Of a stretch of 55,975 nucleotides of DNA, positions 44,061 to 51,535 are shown in pieces (within the stretch, counting starts at the first letter, position 1; the number at the start of each line of letters is the position of its first letter). This stretch comes from a virus: positions 1-55,975 of IMG/VR virus record IMGVR_UViG_3300030012_003256. The stretch is one strand, 5' to 3'. The translations under genes were made by a program, and so were the position numbers. The notes beneath the pieces are model-generated. The model was not told the DNA's origin and did no database searches. It saw only the letters and a program-made list of their open reading frames with translations.

Positions 44061-44078
44061 TATATAAAGGGCTTCATC
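44061..44078 (-). promoter_or_regulatory. Promoter of the ubiquitin-like gene
   Basis: GATGAAGCCCTTTATATA on the minus strand is a TATA box with a GAAGCCC BRE-like flank, ending about 40 bases before the ATG. The same 18 bases occur at 26589 and, with one change, at 51517. It overlaps the upstream gene's stop. Confidence 0.6.
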
Positions 44079-45447
44079 AAACGGGGTGGCCCCCACCCTG
44101 TTGTTGCTTTGCCTTTAATCTGTCAATTAATTCACTTGCCTCAAATTTGGTTTTCACCTTCTCATCATATCCGAGGTCTTTTAGATATTTGAGTTGTTTT
44201 TCCGTAGGTTTTAAGTCATTATACTTTCTGTGTAAGAAAGTAATGTCTTCCTCAGAAAGAGACTTTCTCCCTTCCATTCTTTCTTTGATTCTAACGAGTA
44301 TATTAAGTTCATTAGAATGTGAAGCCCAAGTTTCATCAAACATAGGTATATTGTATTGAGCACAACCAAAACGGAAGGTTCGGTTTTGCTCACGAAGAAA
44401 TGCTTTACTACGCTTCTGTTGTCGTTCAAATTCTTCTTGAATTTTCTTTTTACGCAAAAGACTAAGTCTTTCTCTTTCTTCACGCTCTTTACGGAGTTTT
44501 TCCTGATATTCAGGAGACTGAATATACCTACGATGTTCTTCTAACTTTGCCTGTCTTTCGGCTTCTAAACGACGGCGGCGTTCTTCCTTTTCTCTTCTTT
44601 TTTGAGCAAGATGAGCCTTTCTTTCTTCTATTCTTTTCTTTTCTTTTAAGAAAGGAATAGACAGTTCACCGGACTTAACATAAAATAATGCAAGGTCTTT
44701 CATCAGATTATCGTTTGGAAAACCGTGAACCGTTTGCTGATTCTTTGGATTATCGGGATGGTTCCAACGCCAAACAATAGATGCCATTTTATATCCAGTT
44801 TGTCCAAATCTGCCCTCTGCTCTTTTACGAATAGTTGTAATAAAGCGGCTTTCTTTGAGTTCTTCATCCCAATATTTGTCTCCTTTTTGGTGAACATTAT
44901 AAAATAAATCCATTTCACGAACTGCTTCAAACATCATTTCAAATGCTTGGCCCTGTTCAGCCCACCATGCTTCTGCTTTCATAGACTTAATACGAACATT
45001 AATCCATTCCTTGATTTGTTCATCAGTAATCATATCAGCAGAAATATTTAACTCCTGAGAAATTTGACGAACAATCAAATATGAATTGATATGGTCGCTA
45101 CCGACACATTCAACATTTCCATTCTCTGTATTTTCAATACGGAAATGATATTTAATCCGATGTCCACAAAGGCACTTGCCATATCCATTTCTGGAATTAG
45201 AAATCCATTCTGGCATTCTTTCTTGAGGAACATAATAGTCCGACCAAAAGACTTCACCAGTAGCAATCCATTCATGTTTTGCTTCTTCGTAATCATCTGC
45301 TACGGATAGTTCTACCATTCTCTCTTTCAAAATTCTATCCCATTTACCTTCACCTAATTGGCGTTTGACAGAGGTAATATCCAAATTATTCCTCTGTGAA
45401 TCCCAATCATCATCGTCTTCAATAGGTATTAATATTCTTCTCCTCAT
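44077..45447 (-). CDS. Long coiled-coil protein with CxCG zinc-like motif, 456 aa
   Basis: The N-terminal third contains KCLCGHRIKYHFRI and a later Cys (NVECVGSDHI), a pattern seen in phage proteins that start with a small zinc knuckle. Residues about 250-340 form a highly charged Arg/Glu/Lys coiled coil (RREKEERRRRLEAERQAKLE). The C-terminal part PTEKQLKYLKDLGYDEK, with a following helix, resembles a small domain often found at the end of phage recombination or DNA-binding proteins. Function unknown. ATG has GGGAG ahead. Confidence 0.6.
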   Translation of the reverse strand: MRRRILIPIEDDDDWDSQRNNLDITSVKRQLGEGKWDRILKERMVELSVADDYEEAKHEWIATGEVFWSDYYVPQERMPEWISNSRNGYGKCLCGHRIKYHFRIENTENGNVECVGSDHINSYLIVRQISQELNISADMITDEQIKEWINVRIKSMKAEAWWAEQGQAFEMMFEAVREMDLFYNVHQKGDKYWDEELKESRFITTIRKRAEGRFGQTGYKMASIVWRWNHPDNPKNQQTVHGFPNDNLMKDLALFYVKSGELSIPFLKEKKRIEERKAHLAQKRREKEERRRRLEAERQAKLEEHRRYIQSPEYQEKLRKEREERERLSLLRKKKIQEEFERQQKRSKAFLREQNRTFRFGCAQYNIPMFDETWASHSNELNILVRIKERMEGRKSLSEEDITFLHRKYNDLKPTEKQLKYLKDLGYDEKVKTKFEASELIDRLKAKQQQGGGHPV

Positions 45448-45701
45448 AGAAACTCCCTATCCTCTTTTTCAAAGTTATACTGTTCTTTCAAATATCCAGT
45501 TAGAATATCATCCATCTTTTCTTGTAGTCCGTCAATAATGCCTGCAATAATGCGACGATTAAGACTAATCCACAATTTGTGATACATATTGATTACCACC
45601 TTTGGTTGGTCTTCCTCGTTTTGAGTAATCACAATCGGCGGCATTTCATCAGTATCAATAATTCTAAATTCTACATTTGGTTTCATATTTAAGGGATTCA
45701 T
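45444..45701 (-). CDS. Hypothetical protein, 85 aa
   Basis: Short protein with a beta-rich start (NVEFRIIDTDEMPPIVI) and a helical end. ATG 45701 has GGAGGAT seven bases ahead; an ATG at 45716 is also present. It overlaps both neighbours by four bases. No family recognised. Confidence 0.5.
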   Translation of the reverse strand: MNPLNMKPNVEFRIIDTDEMPPIVITQNEEDQPKVVINMYHKLWISLNRRIIAGIIDGLQEKMDDILTGYLKEQYNFEKEDREFL

Positions 45702-46069
45702 ATTAACATCCTCCATTTTGCTTTTAACGAATCTGGATGCTGAATGTAATTACATTCAAAATTACCATTTTCATCATAGATTGGTTGCTGTAAATGCTCT
45801 TCGCAGAAGAGTCTTGCTTCGTTTGTCATTTGATATTGATTAACATTATCTAATGTTGCACTAAAAGTAAAAAAACGAATATCGTGCTTTCTAAATGCCC
45901 TCTGAATAGTAATACATATAGAGCGAATAAAATTTGTCGGTGTGCGTTCTAACTTTTTATCAAGACCGTGTGCTACAATTGCTTCATGAATATCATTAGG
46001 CGATAAGCGACTATACCTAATAAATTCATTAATAACTGCAGTTTCAATAAGATTTCTTTTTGTAAACAT
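45698..46069 (-). CDS. Hypothetical protein, 123 aa
   Basis: Helical N-terminal part (VINEFIRYSRLSPNDIHEAI) that could be a winged helix, then a mixed region. It is the first gene after the tRNA-Arg and has its own TATA-type promoter at 46125. Function unknown. Confidence 0.55.
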   Translation of the reverse strand: MFTKRNLIETAVINEFIRYSRLSPNDIHEAIVAHGLDKKLERTPTNFIRSICITIQRAFRKHDIRFFTFSATLDNVNQYQMTNEARLFCEEHLQQPIYDENGNFECNYIQHPDSLKAKWRMLI

Positions 46070-46094
46070 ATTTCTTCCTCATTTTTTTATTTTA

Positions 46095-46117
46095 AGGGGC
46101 GATGAAAGACCGCCCCT
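46095..46117 (-). terminator. GC-rich hairpin between tRNA-Arg and the next gene
   Basis: AGGGGCG and CGCCCCT form a 7-bp stem with a nine-base loop, followed on the minus strand by TTAAAATAAAAAAA. It may end the upstream transcript or form the 5' end of the next one. Confidence 0.45.
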
Positions 46118-46118
46118 A

Positions 46119-46136
46119 CGAGAGTATATAAAGAAC
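46119..46136 (-). promoter_or_regulatory. TATA promoter for gene 45698-46069
   Basis: CGTTCTTTATATACTCTC on the minus strand has the archaeal TTTATATA box about 55 bases before the ATG. The flank GTATATAAAG is shared with the element at 26589. Confidence 0.55.
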
Positions 46137-46146
46137 GCAAAAATAG

Positions 46147-46222
46147 TGGCGGGCGTATCAGGATTTGAACCCGAATCCCCGGCTTAGAAGGCCAGAATGC
46201 TATCCAATTACACCATACACCC
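46147..46222 (-). tRNA. tRNA-Arg (TCT)
   Basis: The cloverleaf is complete. GGGTGTA pairs with TACGCCC; the anticodon stem CTGGC/GCCGG encloses loop CTTCTAA (anticodon TCT, codon AGA); the T arm is TCGGG-TTCAAAT-CCTGA. Discriminator G and an encoded CCA end are present. AGA suits an AT-rich virus. Confidence 0.93.
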
Positions 46223-46238
46223 ATGCGAGCCACCATTC

Positions 46239-46547
46239 TCATTCTTTACTATAAAAGCCTCCTATTAAAAAGGCTTCGTTGATATTTTTGGTATGAATAA
46301 TGTTTTCAATCCTTCCCAAATCATCAACTACGCTTTTATCTGCTCCTTGAACAATAAATTCAGATAAGAGCAAAGCCATGCGTTGTGGACTTGCGCTGAC
46401 AATCATTTTAGATAATTGCTCAACCAAGTGGTCTTTATATTGCATGTGCGCTAGACAATCAAAACACTCAATTCTTTCAAGAGTATCATGTTTATGATTA
46501 GGAACGACATACCAAAGTTTGCCTTCGCACTTTTCACAAGCATCCAT
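46239..46547 (-). CDS. Zinc-ribbon protein, 102 aa
   Basis: CEKCEGKLWYVV near the start and CFDC near residue 27 make a zinc ribbon; the rest is helical (QRMALLLSEFIVQG). ATG 46547 has GGGAGG seven bases ahead, which makes it a better start than the TTG at 46637 that would overlap the neighbour. Function unknown. Confidence 0.5.
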   Translation of the reverse strand: MDACEKCEGKLWYVVPNHKHDTLERIECFDCLAHMQYKDHLVEQLSKMIVSASPQRMALLLSEFIVQGADKSVVDDLGRIENIIHTKNINEAFLIGGFYSKE

Positions 46548-46686
46548 ATGAAATCCTCCCATATCGTGCATGATTGCGACAATATCCTTTACAGAAACTC
46601 TGTTCTGGATAACCATATTTGTTTGCTTTTGATTCAAAGACTTTCTTACATTTATTATTACTACAAATTACTTTTATTGTTTTCAT
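46534..46686 (-). CDS. Small zinc-ribbon protein, 50 aa
   Basis: CSNNKCKKVF near residue 9 and CKGYCRNH near 29 form a likely metal site. GGAGGAATAAAA precedes the ATG. It overlaps the next gene by a few bases. Function unknown. Confidence 0.55.
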   Translation of the reverse strand: MKTIKVICSNNKCKKVFESKANKYGYPEQSFCKGYCRNHARYGRISYGCL

Positions 46687-46688
46687 TT

Positions 46689-46883
46689 TTATTCCTCCTC
46701 TTGATAAAAGTGAGCATGAACAAACAAAATTAGCCAAGAGTAGAAGTCCAAATTGTGTAGTCCTTCTGACATATCTTCTTTGTATTGTTCTTTAACAATT
46801 TCTTCAAAGGTTTCAAAATGCCTCATAAAATACATTTCTTCTTTTATTCTTTCTTTATCATAAAATGGGTTTGGTTCTTTCAT
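46689..46883 (-). CDS. Hypothetical acidic protein, 64 aa
   Basis: Helical, aromatic-rich, with an EEE end at the junction. GGAGGAATAAAA precedes the ATG. No family recognised. Confidence 0.5.
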   Translation of the reverse strand: MKEPNPFYDKERIKEEMYFMRHFETFEEIVKEQYKEDMSEGLHNLDFYSWLILFVHAHFYQEEE

Positions 46884-46885
46884 TT

Positions 46886-47572
46886 TTATTCCTCCATAAG
46901 TTGTTGTGGATAGCGGGGCTTACGGGCATTGTAAGCACGAACACCCACATTGTATTTCTTTGCATAGTGGTTTGCAGGAAACCAATCGGGACGACGGTTT
47001 TTACGCCATTCAGCAAAACGCCACTTGCCTTCAAGATAATAATGGCGGTAGGAACCAATTACAAAATCCCAATCATCAGTTTGCCTACCATACTGAACTC
47101 TTTGGGTATTATGAAACTCGTCTGCATTAATGCGATATTTGTCATCCATAGCAATTGAAACGGGAGTAAGTTTATTCAAAGGATAATTGTGATTTTCAAT
47201 TAATTCACGGTATGAACCGCAATCAACAATTCTTTTCTCTGTTCCGTGTTTTTTCTCATAACGATGAGTGTATTCAGAACAAAGAAACACACCGTGATAT
47301 AAAAGCCAGTCAAAGTTAGCCAAAGACTGCCTCGCCCAAATGGTTGAGGGGTGATTTAGCATGGCTGGCTTCATCAATTCGGACTCGGTGGCGAGGTGAA
47401 AAGCCTTAAGGTCTTTCAATTGAGGTTCTTTATCGTGTTCTTTGACATATTGCATATAAAGAATGTTAGTATGCAACATTTGACAGGTTTCAGTCGGCAT
47501 CTTGACAATATGTTTGTCAATCATTTCTTTAGCCGCTTGTTTTGGACTTCGTGATAGTGCAAAGATATTCAT
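46886..47572 (-). CDS. Conserved marine-virus protein (MNIF...HIVKMP family)
   Basis: The N-terminal region MNIFALSRSPKQAAKEMIDK plus HIVKMPTETCQML is typical of a protein family common in marine tailed viruses, sometimes labelled pyrimidine-dimer glycosylase. I cannot confirm a catalytic site, so no enzyme name is given. The C-terminal half is basic and rich in Tyr, Trp and Arg. It has CGGAG ahead of its ATG. Confidence 0.6.
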   Translation of the reverse strand: MNIFALSRSPKQAAKEMIDKHIVKMPTETCQMLHTNILYMQYVKEHDKEPQLKDLKAFHLATESELMKPAMLNHPSTIWARQSLANFDWLLYHGVFLCSEYTHRYEKKHGTEKRIVDCGSYRELIENHNYPLNKLTPVSIAMDDKYRINADEFHNTQRVQYGRQTDDWDFVIGSYRHYYLEGKWRFAEWRKNRRPDWFPANHYAKKYNVGVRAYNARKPRYPQQLMEE

Positions 47573-47576
47573 ATAA

Positions 47577-47741
47577 TCAACTCCGTGATTTTAGGTATGC
47601 TTTGTAGGAGTCCATACCTTGACTCCGATATAATTTGTAAAGCCTCGCTTCTCGTTCAGCAGTAGCGATAGGCTTCATTAAAAATTTTTTATCAAAGAAC
47701 CGATGGCTCTCTGGTTTAAGTTTATCTTTCATTAATTTCAT
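47577..47741 (-). CDS. Small basic protein, 54 aa
   Basis: GGAGAG precedes the ATG of a frame rich in Lys, Arg and Tyr (SHRFFDKKFLMKPI; LYKLYRSQGMDSYKAYLK). It is coupled closely to the gene at 46886-47572. Helical; may bind nucleic acid. Function unknown. Confidence 0.5.
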   Translation of the reverse strand: MKLMKDKLKPESHRFFDKKFLMKPIATAEREARLYKLYRSQGMDSYKAYLKSRS

Positions 47742-48002
47742 TTTTATCTCTCCATAAAGGGCGAGGAAAATAGGTTCATGCCAAAAACCAGCACTATTAC
47801 TGATGAGATAAGTACTTTCCTATTTTTAGTCGTAAAACCCCTGTGCAGGAAAATAAAGGCGTATAGCGTCAAAGACTTACAAAAGAAGTTTGAGGGTGTT
47901 GCGACCAACAACACCAACCCATTTAGGTAGCACCATTTCCTTATTTTTTATTTTGCTTAAACCTGCTATCAAATCGAGCGCACATGAGGCTCGAAGTGAA
48001 TA
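47742..48002. other. Gene-free spacer, 261 bases
   Basis: No good gene is seen. GGTGTTG and CAACACC make a 7-bp hairpin near 47900. A 19-codon minus-strand frame lacks a clear ribosome site. The spacer may hold a transcript end and start for the flanking gene groups. Confidence 0.35.
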
Positions 48003-48185
48003 TTATTCAATAATTAGTTTTGATTGATTTCCATTCCAAGTGATTTCAATTGGAATACGGAATGTTCTTTCACCAATCGCACCACATTCCAAACAAACAA
48101 AATGCTGGTCAATTACATTAAATCTACCATCAATCATTCTTAAGTCTTCTGCGGTTAATTCATATTCATCGTGTAGACAATTCAT
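48003..48185 (-). CDS. Small zinc-site protein, 60 aa
   Basis: A CLECGAIGER motif near residue 31, with Cys3 and His5 at the start (MNCLHDEYEL), suggests a metal site. GGAGGGAC precedes the ATG and it overlaps a 20-codon frame upstream. Function unknown. Confidence 0.5.
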   Translation of the reverse strand: MNCLHDEYELTAEDLRMIDGRFNVIDQHFVCLECGAIGERTFRIPIEITWNGNQSKLIIE

Positions 48186-48244
48186 AGTTGTCCCTCCAAA
48201 TACTTTTCAAATAGTTGTTCAAGTATTGCATCAATATATTTCAT
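48182..48244 (-). CDS. Possible 20-aa coupled peptide
   Basis: ATG at 48244 overlaps the upstream gene's TGA and its own TGA overlaps the next ATG. This gives a continuous stop-start chain; the GGAGGGAC site for the next gene lies inside it. It may be a real peptide or only a ribosome bridge. Confidence 0.3.
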   Translation of the reverse strand: MKYIDAILEQLFEKYLEGQL

Positions 48245-48462
48245 TCATCTTCCTCCGGTAGATTAGTATATTTCACAATATGATTACATCTGGCAAAGTG
48301 AGCAATTTCTTCTACTTCAATGGCATAATCATCTGCTTCTTGCCATTCATTCAATATATGTTCAAGAATGCTGGTGTTCCAATCAGGATATTCCATCAAG
48401 AAACAGACCACATCATTGTCTGACCATTTATCTACAATTTTCATAAACTCTTCATATTTCAT
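48241..48462 (-). CDS. Hypothetical acidic protein, 73 aa
   Basis: Helical, acidic (EWQEADDYAIEVEEIAHF), with overlaps at both ends. No motif apart from a lone Cys. Function unknown. Confidence 0.5.
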   Translation of the reverse strand: MKYEEFMKIVDKWSDNDVVCFLMEYPDWNTSILEHILNEWQEADDYAIEVEEIAHFARCNHIVKYTNLPEEDE

Positions 48463-48695
48463 TCTTCTTCCTCCGAAAGTTTCTTAAGCATTTCTTGGAC
48501 TTGTTTTGCCCAAGAATCAACACATAGCATATCGAGGAAAGCATTTCGGTAGTTTCCGTCTTCGTAATGTTTTAGTGCATCTCTCATACAAAGTGCCATC
48601 ACATGAATTTTTCTTTCTGGTTCAGAAAGAATATCTTCTTCTGCTTCCGTATATTTGCTGTTCAGTTCAATTTTAAATTCTTTTAGTATCAACAT
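48459..48695 (-). CDS. Hypothetical protein, 78 aa
   Basis: ATG 48695 follows GGAGAAATAAAA; a frame extending to 48746 has no good start. The protein is helical and ends EEEE at the ATGA overlap. No family recognised. Confidence 0.5.
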   Translation of the reverse strand: MLILKEFKIELNSKYTEAEEDILSEPERKIHVMALCMRDALKHYEDGNYRNAFLDMLCVDSWAKQVQEMLKKLSEEEE

Positions 48696-48721
48696 TTTTA
48701 TTTCTCCTATGTTTTGTTTAG

Positions 48722-48782
48722 GGCTTTGCACCCTTTTGAGCGTCAAAATTATCCAATTCGTTCACGCTTACACGAACAGAGC
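48722..48782 (-). repeat. Conserved spacer element, copy 2 (after the UvrD-like gene)
   Basis: The minus-strand block CTCAAAAGGGTGCAAAGCC resembles GTCAAAGGGGTGCGAAGCC at 24952-24980. Both follow GTGTAAGCGT or GTGTAGCCGT and lie just after a gene whose stop is followed by a hairpin; here CAGGG/CCCTG near 48786-48805. Confidence 0.45.
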
Positions 48783-48808
48783 AGGGGAAACATCATCCCT
48801 GTGGAATA

Positions 48809-50242
48809 TCAATTAATTCCCGGCCTTGGGCCAACAAAGAATAAATTCTGCTTTGCTCTGGTAATAGCAACATAACAAATGTTGTTTTCCTCATGTCCTC
48901 CCTTCGGATGAGGCATTCTATTCGTAGCAAGGATATAAACATTATCTGCTTCAAGTCCCTTTGCTTTATGAACAGTAGAAAGCATAATTTCTCCAACATC
49001 AGGATTGTCAAAAACACGCTTAATTTCTTCAATGATTCCACCGACAGTTGTTGCTTTACCAACAAAGATAGCGATACAATCCCGCCTATCTTCAAGAGCA
49101 AAGGCTTGAGACTTTTTATCTTCGCTAATTAATTTTTCATATTTAAAATCAAAGTCTTTCTCATACAATTGCCAGAACTCGTCTGAACCCATATGTTTAT
49201 TCTTTGAAATCTTCTCAACCGCCATAATTAATCCTTTAGTCATATCACGACCAAGAATATATGCAGATTTACCCGCACTAATTAATTCGTAAAACGCCCC
49301 AACTAAAGGTGCATTATATCTACAAAGAACCATATCATCTGCTTGTGGATTAAACGGAGCATCTTCAATGACACTACCATTAATTGCATTTTCATGGTAT
49401 TTTAGTTCAGGAACATATCTATTGGCTTCTTTAACAACCGATACGGGACACCGCCATGTAATTGAAAGAGGAAAATCGCTGATTTTTCTCTCGCCCTTTG
49501 AAAGACGCTGATGAAACATGGCAATTGAGTTTGAGTCAGCCCCACGGAAGCCGTAAATTGCTTGGTTTTTATCACCAACAATAATACAACGACCACCATT
49601 AACGCTTCGCATAATCAACTCACGCTGGCTTTCATTGAAATCTTGTGCTTCATCAACAAATAGAATATCATAGCGAGGAAGAGGGTAATTATTTACCAAT
49701 GGCAACCAAACCATGTCATCAAAATCAATCAAATGAGTTTGAGTTTTGCACATCGTAAGAATGGCTGGCATGGCTTCAAGAACGATATTTAATTCTCGTT
49801 CTGAATGAAAGTTGATGTTATATTCACCAATAAGTCCGTGTAGTGATTTGATGTCTTTTGCATCAATAAGGCTACCTTTGACTAAAGAAACCAGTTTCTT
49901 TACAGGTGGTATGTGAAAGTCCTTCCCAAGAAGTTCTTTTACAATATTATTTACTTTAAAGTTATTCACCTTTGTTCTTACTCCAGCACTACGAATAGCG
50001 GCAAATCCAAAGGCATGGAAAGTTTTTGCTTCTACATTGTCCGGTAGTCGCTCTTGTAATTCAGTAGCAATTGATTTATTGAAAGCCAAAAATGCTGCTT
50101 TTGTATTTTCAGGGAGTCTGTTTGCACCTTCAACAATAGTGAAGGTTTTACCGCATCCTGCACCTGCGCTAACAAATACATGGTCTTCTGTGTTTTCAAT
50201 TGCATTCCAAATGTTTTCTTGTTCTTGTGTTCCTTTTATCAT
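48809..50242 (-). CDS. UvrD/Rep-like superfamily 1 helicase
   Basis: This 477-residue protein carries the SF1 motifs in order: SAGAGCGKTFT (I), DIDFDDMVW-like region, DILFVDEAQDFN (II), IIVGDKNQAIYGFRGAD (III), LSITWRC (IV), LSTVHKAKGLEADNVY (V) and CYVAITRAKQNLFFVG (VI). It unwinds DNA from the 3' end and could act in replication restart or recombination. It is shorter than bacterial UvrD (about 720), with small 1B/2B domains. Downstream of tRNA-Leu and a highly structured leader; GGAG is ahead of ATG. Confidence 0.93.
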   Translation of the reverse strand: MIKGTQEQENIWNAIENTEDHVFVSAGAGCGKTFTIVEGANRLPENTKAAFLAFNKSIATELQERLPDNVEAKTFHAFGFAAIRSAGVRTKVNNFKVNNIVKELLGKDFHIPPVKKLVSLVKGSLIDAKDIKSLHGLIGEYNINFHSERELNIVLEAMPAILTMCKTQTHLIDFDDMVWLPLVNNYPLPRYDILFVDEAQDFNESQRELIMRSVNGGRCIIVGDKNQAIYGFRGADSNSIAMFHQRLSKGERKISDFPLSITWRCPVSVVKEANRYVPELKYHENAINGSVIEDAPFNPQADDMVLCRYNAPLVGAFYELISAGKSAYILGRDMTKGLIMAVEKISKNKHMGSDEFWQLYEKDFDFKYEKLISEDKKSQAFALEDRRDCIAIFVGKATTVGGIIEEIKRVFDNPDVGEIMLSTVHKAKGLEADNVYILATNRMPHPKGGHEENNICYVAITRAKQNLFFVGPRPGIN

Positions 50243-50273
50243 GTTTCTTTCTCCTGTAAATTAGGGAATAGGT

Positions 50274-50339
50274 GGAGAAGGAGGCAAAACCGAACTTAAT
50301 CGGTCATACTTCGTTTGTTGCCCCTGCCTCAACTTCTCC
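50274..50339 (-). other. Structured leader between tRNA-Leu and the UvrD-like gene
   Basis: GGAGAAG (50274-50280) pairs with CTTCTCC (50333-50339) and GAGGCA (50281-50286) with TGCCTC (50325-50330), with a two-base bulge. Inside, ACCGA and TCGGT form a small hairpin. The 13-pair arm may be an RNase target or control element. Confidence 0.55.
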
Positions 50340-50346
50340 GTGAAAA

Positions 50347-50433
50347 TGGTGCTGAGAGCAGGATTTGAACCTGCGAACCGTTAAGGACAGGAGTTTAAGC
50401 CCTGCGTGTTTAACCATGCTCCACCATCTCAGC
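50347..50433 (-). tRNA. tRNA-Leu (TAA)
   Basis: GCTGAGA pairs with TCTCAGC. The anticodon stem CAGGG/TCCTG holds loop CTTAAAC (anticodon TAA, codon TTA). A long variable arm fits Leu. The T arm GCAGG-TTCAAAT-CCTGC is standard. Discriminator A and encoded CCA are present. TTA decoding fits the AT-rich genes. Confidence 0.93.
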
Positions 50434-50582
50434 ATTTGAATTTGTATAATGAAATGAGAATATTTACATTAAATAGATGGAATAGTGCAACCATTCGGCG
50501 CACTTCAACAGGGGCAGGAGCGAGCCGTATAAGACCGGCGGCACCCCCCTCACTCTTTGTTGGCTGTTTGATTAAATCCTCA

Positions 50583-50831
50583 TCAATTAAACCTAATGAG
50601 GTAGATAAGCCACAAACAAAGACCTACAACAATTGACCCCCAAAAAAGTCTCAATCGTACATTGTTTGGAGGATTACATTTTTTCTTCAAGCAGTAATGA
50701 CTGGTTGAAATAACCCCATGATGCACATAGGATTCAAGAAGATGATTTGAACCTTCAGGAATATCAATACCGCAAGACTGGCAAATATAGTCTTGTTTTG
50801 CTTTGACATAAACTTCTTCAACAAGACGCAT
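50583..50831 (-). CDS. Zinc-site membrane protein, 82 aa
   Basis: CQSCGIDIPEG near residue 18 and CLKKKC near 48 make a zinc ribbon; the last 20 residues form a hydrophobic helix (WGSIVVGLCLWLIYLI), so it is probably anchored in the membrane with the ribbon inside. ATG 50831 has GGGTGATTTA ahead; a TTG at 50843 is less likely. Function unknown. Confidence 0.55.
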   Translation of the reverse strand: MRLVEEVYVKAKQDYICQSCGIDIPEGSNHLLESYVHHGVISTSHYCLKKKCNPPNNVRLRLFWGSIVVGLCLWLIYLIRFN

Positions 50832-50847
50832 TAAATCACCCAAAGGA

Positions 50848-51000
50848 GGAAGAAGAGAGGAAAAGCCCGAAAGCCCCCAAGTTCATGCGCCTCTCTTCTT
50901 CCATTTGTGGAAAAGGGGGGAATAGGGAACCTTGGCTCCCTATTCCCCATTGTTCAGTTCAAGGAACTGGAAATGCAAACAATAAAGAATTAACTTTATT
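50848..51000. repeat. Four tandem hairpins in one spacer
   Basis: Perfect inverted repeats follow one another: GGAAGAAGAGAGG (50848) with 50890-50902 (13 bp); GGGGAATAGGGA (50917) with 50937-50948 (12 bp); CAGTTC/GAACTG (50955-50969, 6 bp); AATAAAG/CTTTATT (50981-51000, 7 bp). The last overlaps the stop of the next gene. Confidence 0.75.
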
Positions 51001-51463
51001 CTTCGGAGGAAAGGAGGGAATCAACGCTTCCGTCCCATTGTCCGTCTTTATACAACTTTCCGAGGTTGTTGCGGGTTCGCTTAACAACTGCGGAAGCGTA
51101 TTCATTTGCATCTTCAAAAGCACCGCCACCAGATTTGATGTGCTTCATGGTAATTGCACCGATGATTTCATCGTGGTTAAAGTAGCCAGTAGCGGCTTCT
51201 TCAACAACTCCACAAATTCGGTCAATTGATACACGAACTGCGGCTGGAACAGCAGATTTTTGACCCCTTCGGAAAGGTGTGCCATCTCTGCCCTTCAAAA
51301 GTGCTTTCAAAGCACCTTCGGCGGCGGTTCGCTCATCAGGGTTGTTAGACCCAATTTGCAGGTTCAATTCAACGACTTGACGCAATCCAGCATCAAGCGA
51401 GGTGTCGGCTTCAAGGTATTCATTGACCTCAATAACGAGGCTTTCCCATTGTGTGTCGTCCAT
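50996..51463 (-). CDS. Paralogue family protein A (divergent early gene), 155 aa
   Basis: Helical, acidic-tailed protein. Its pieces LNLQIGSNN, FRRGQKSAVPA, GGGAFEDANEY and YKDGQWDGS align with those in the proteins at 53552-54091 and 54725-55231, so the three are paralogues. It is the first minus-strand gene and is read from a GATGAAGCCCC-TTATATA promoter. ATG has GGAGTTG ahead. No family recognised; abundance early in infection is a guess. Confidence 0.6.
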   Translation of the reverse strand: MDDTQWESLVIEVNEYLEADTSLDAGLRQVVELNLQIGSNNPDERTAAEGALKALLKGRDGTPFRRGQKSAVPAAVRVSIDRICGVVEEAATGYFNHDEIIGAITMKHIKSGGGAFEDANEYASAVVKRTRNNLGKLYKDGQWDGSVDSLLSSEE

Positions 51464-51516
51464 ATTTTTTCAACTCCAAGCCATTTTGTTGGCTCTGAAC
51501 TTTCCTCTTGTCAATG

Positions 51517-51535
51517 GTATATAAGGGGCTTCATC
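51517..51535 (-). promoter_or_regulatory. Promoter of the first minus-strand gene
   Basis: GATGAAGCCCCTTATATAC on the minus strand is the third copy of the BRE-TATA element, one base different from copies at 44061 and 26589. It lies about 54 bases before the ATG at 51463 and could start the whole minus-strand array. Confidence 0.65.

Noticed and set aside
50434-50582. Open minus-strand frame with plausible composition upstream of tRNA-Leu
   Set aside because: No ATG, GTG or TTG start with a ribosome site before the stop of the preceding gene; only an internal GTG near its middle.
50848-51000. CRISPR array considered for the repeated hairpins
   Set aside because: The repeats differ from each other in sequence and length, and there are no equal spacers.
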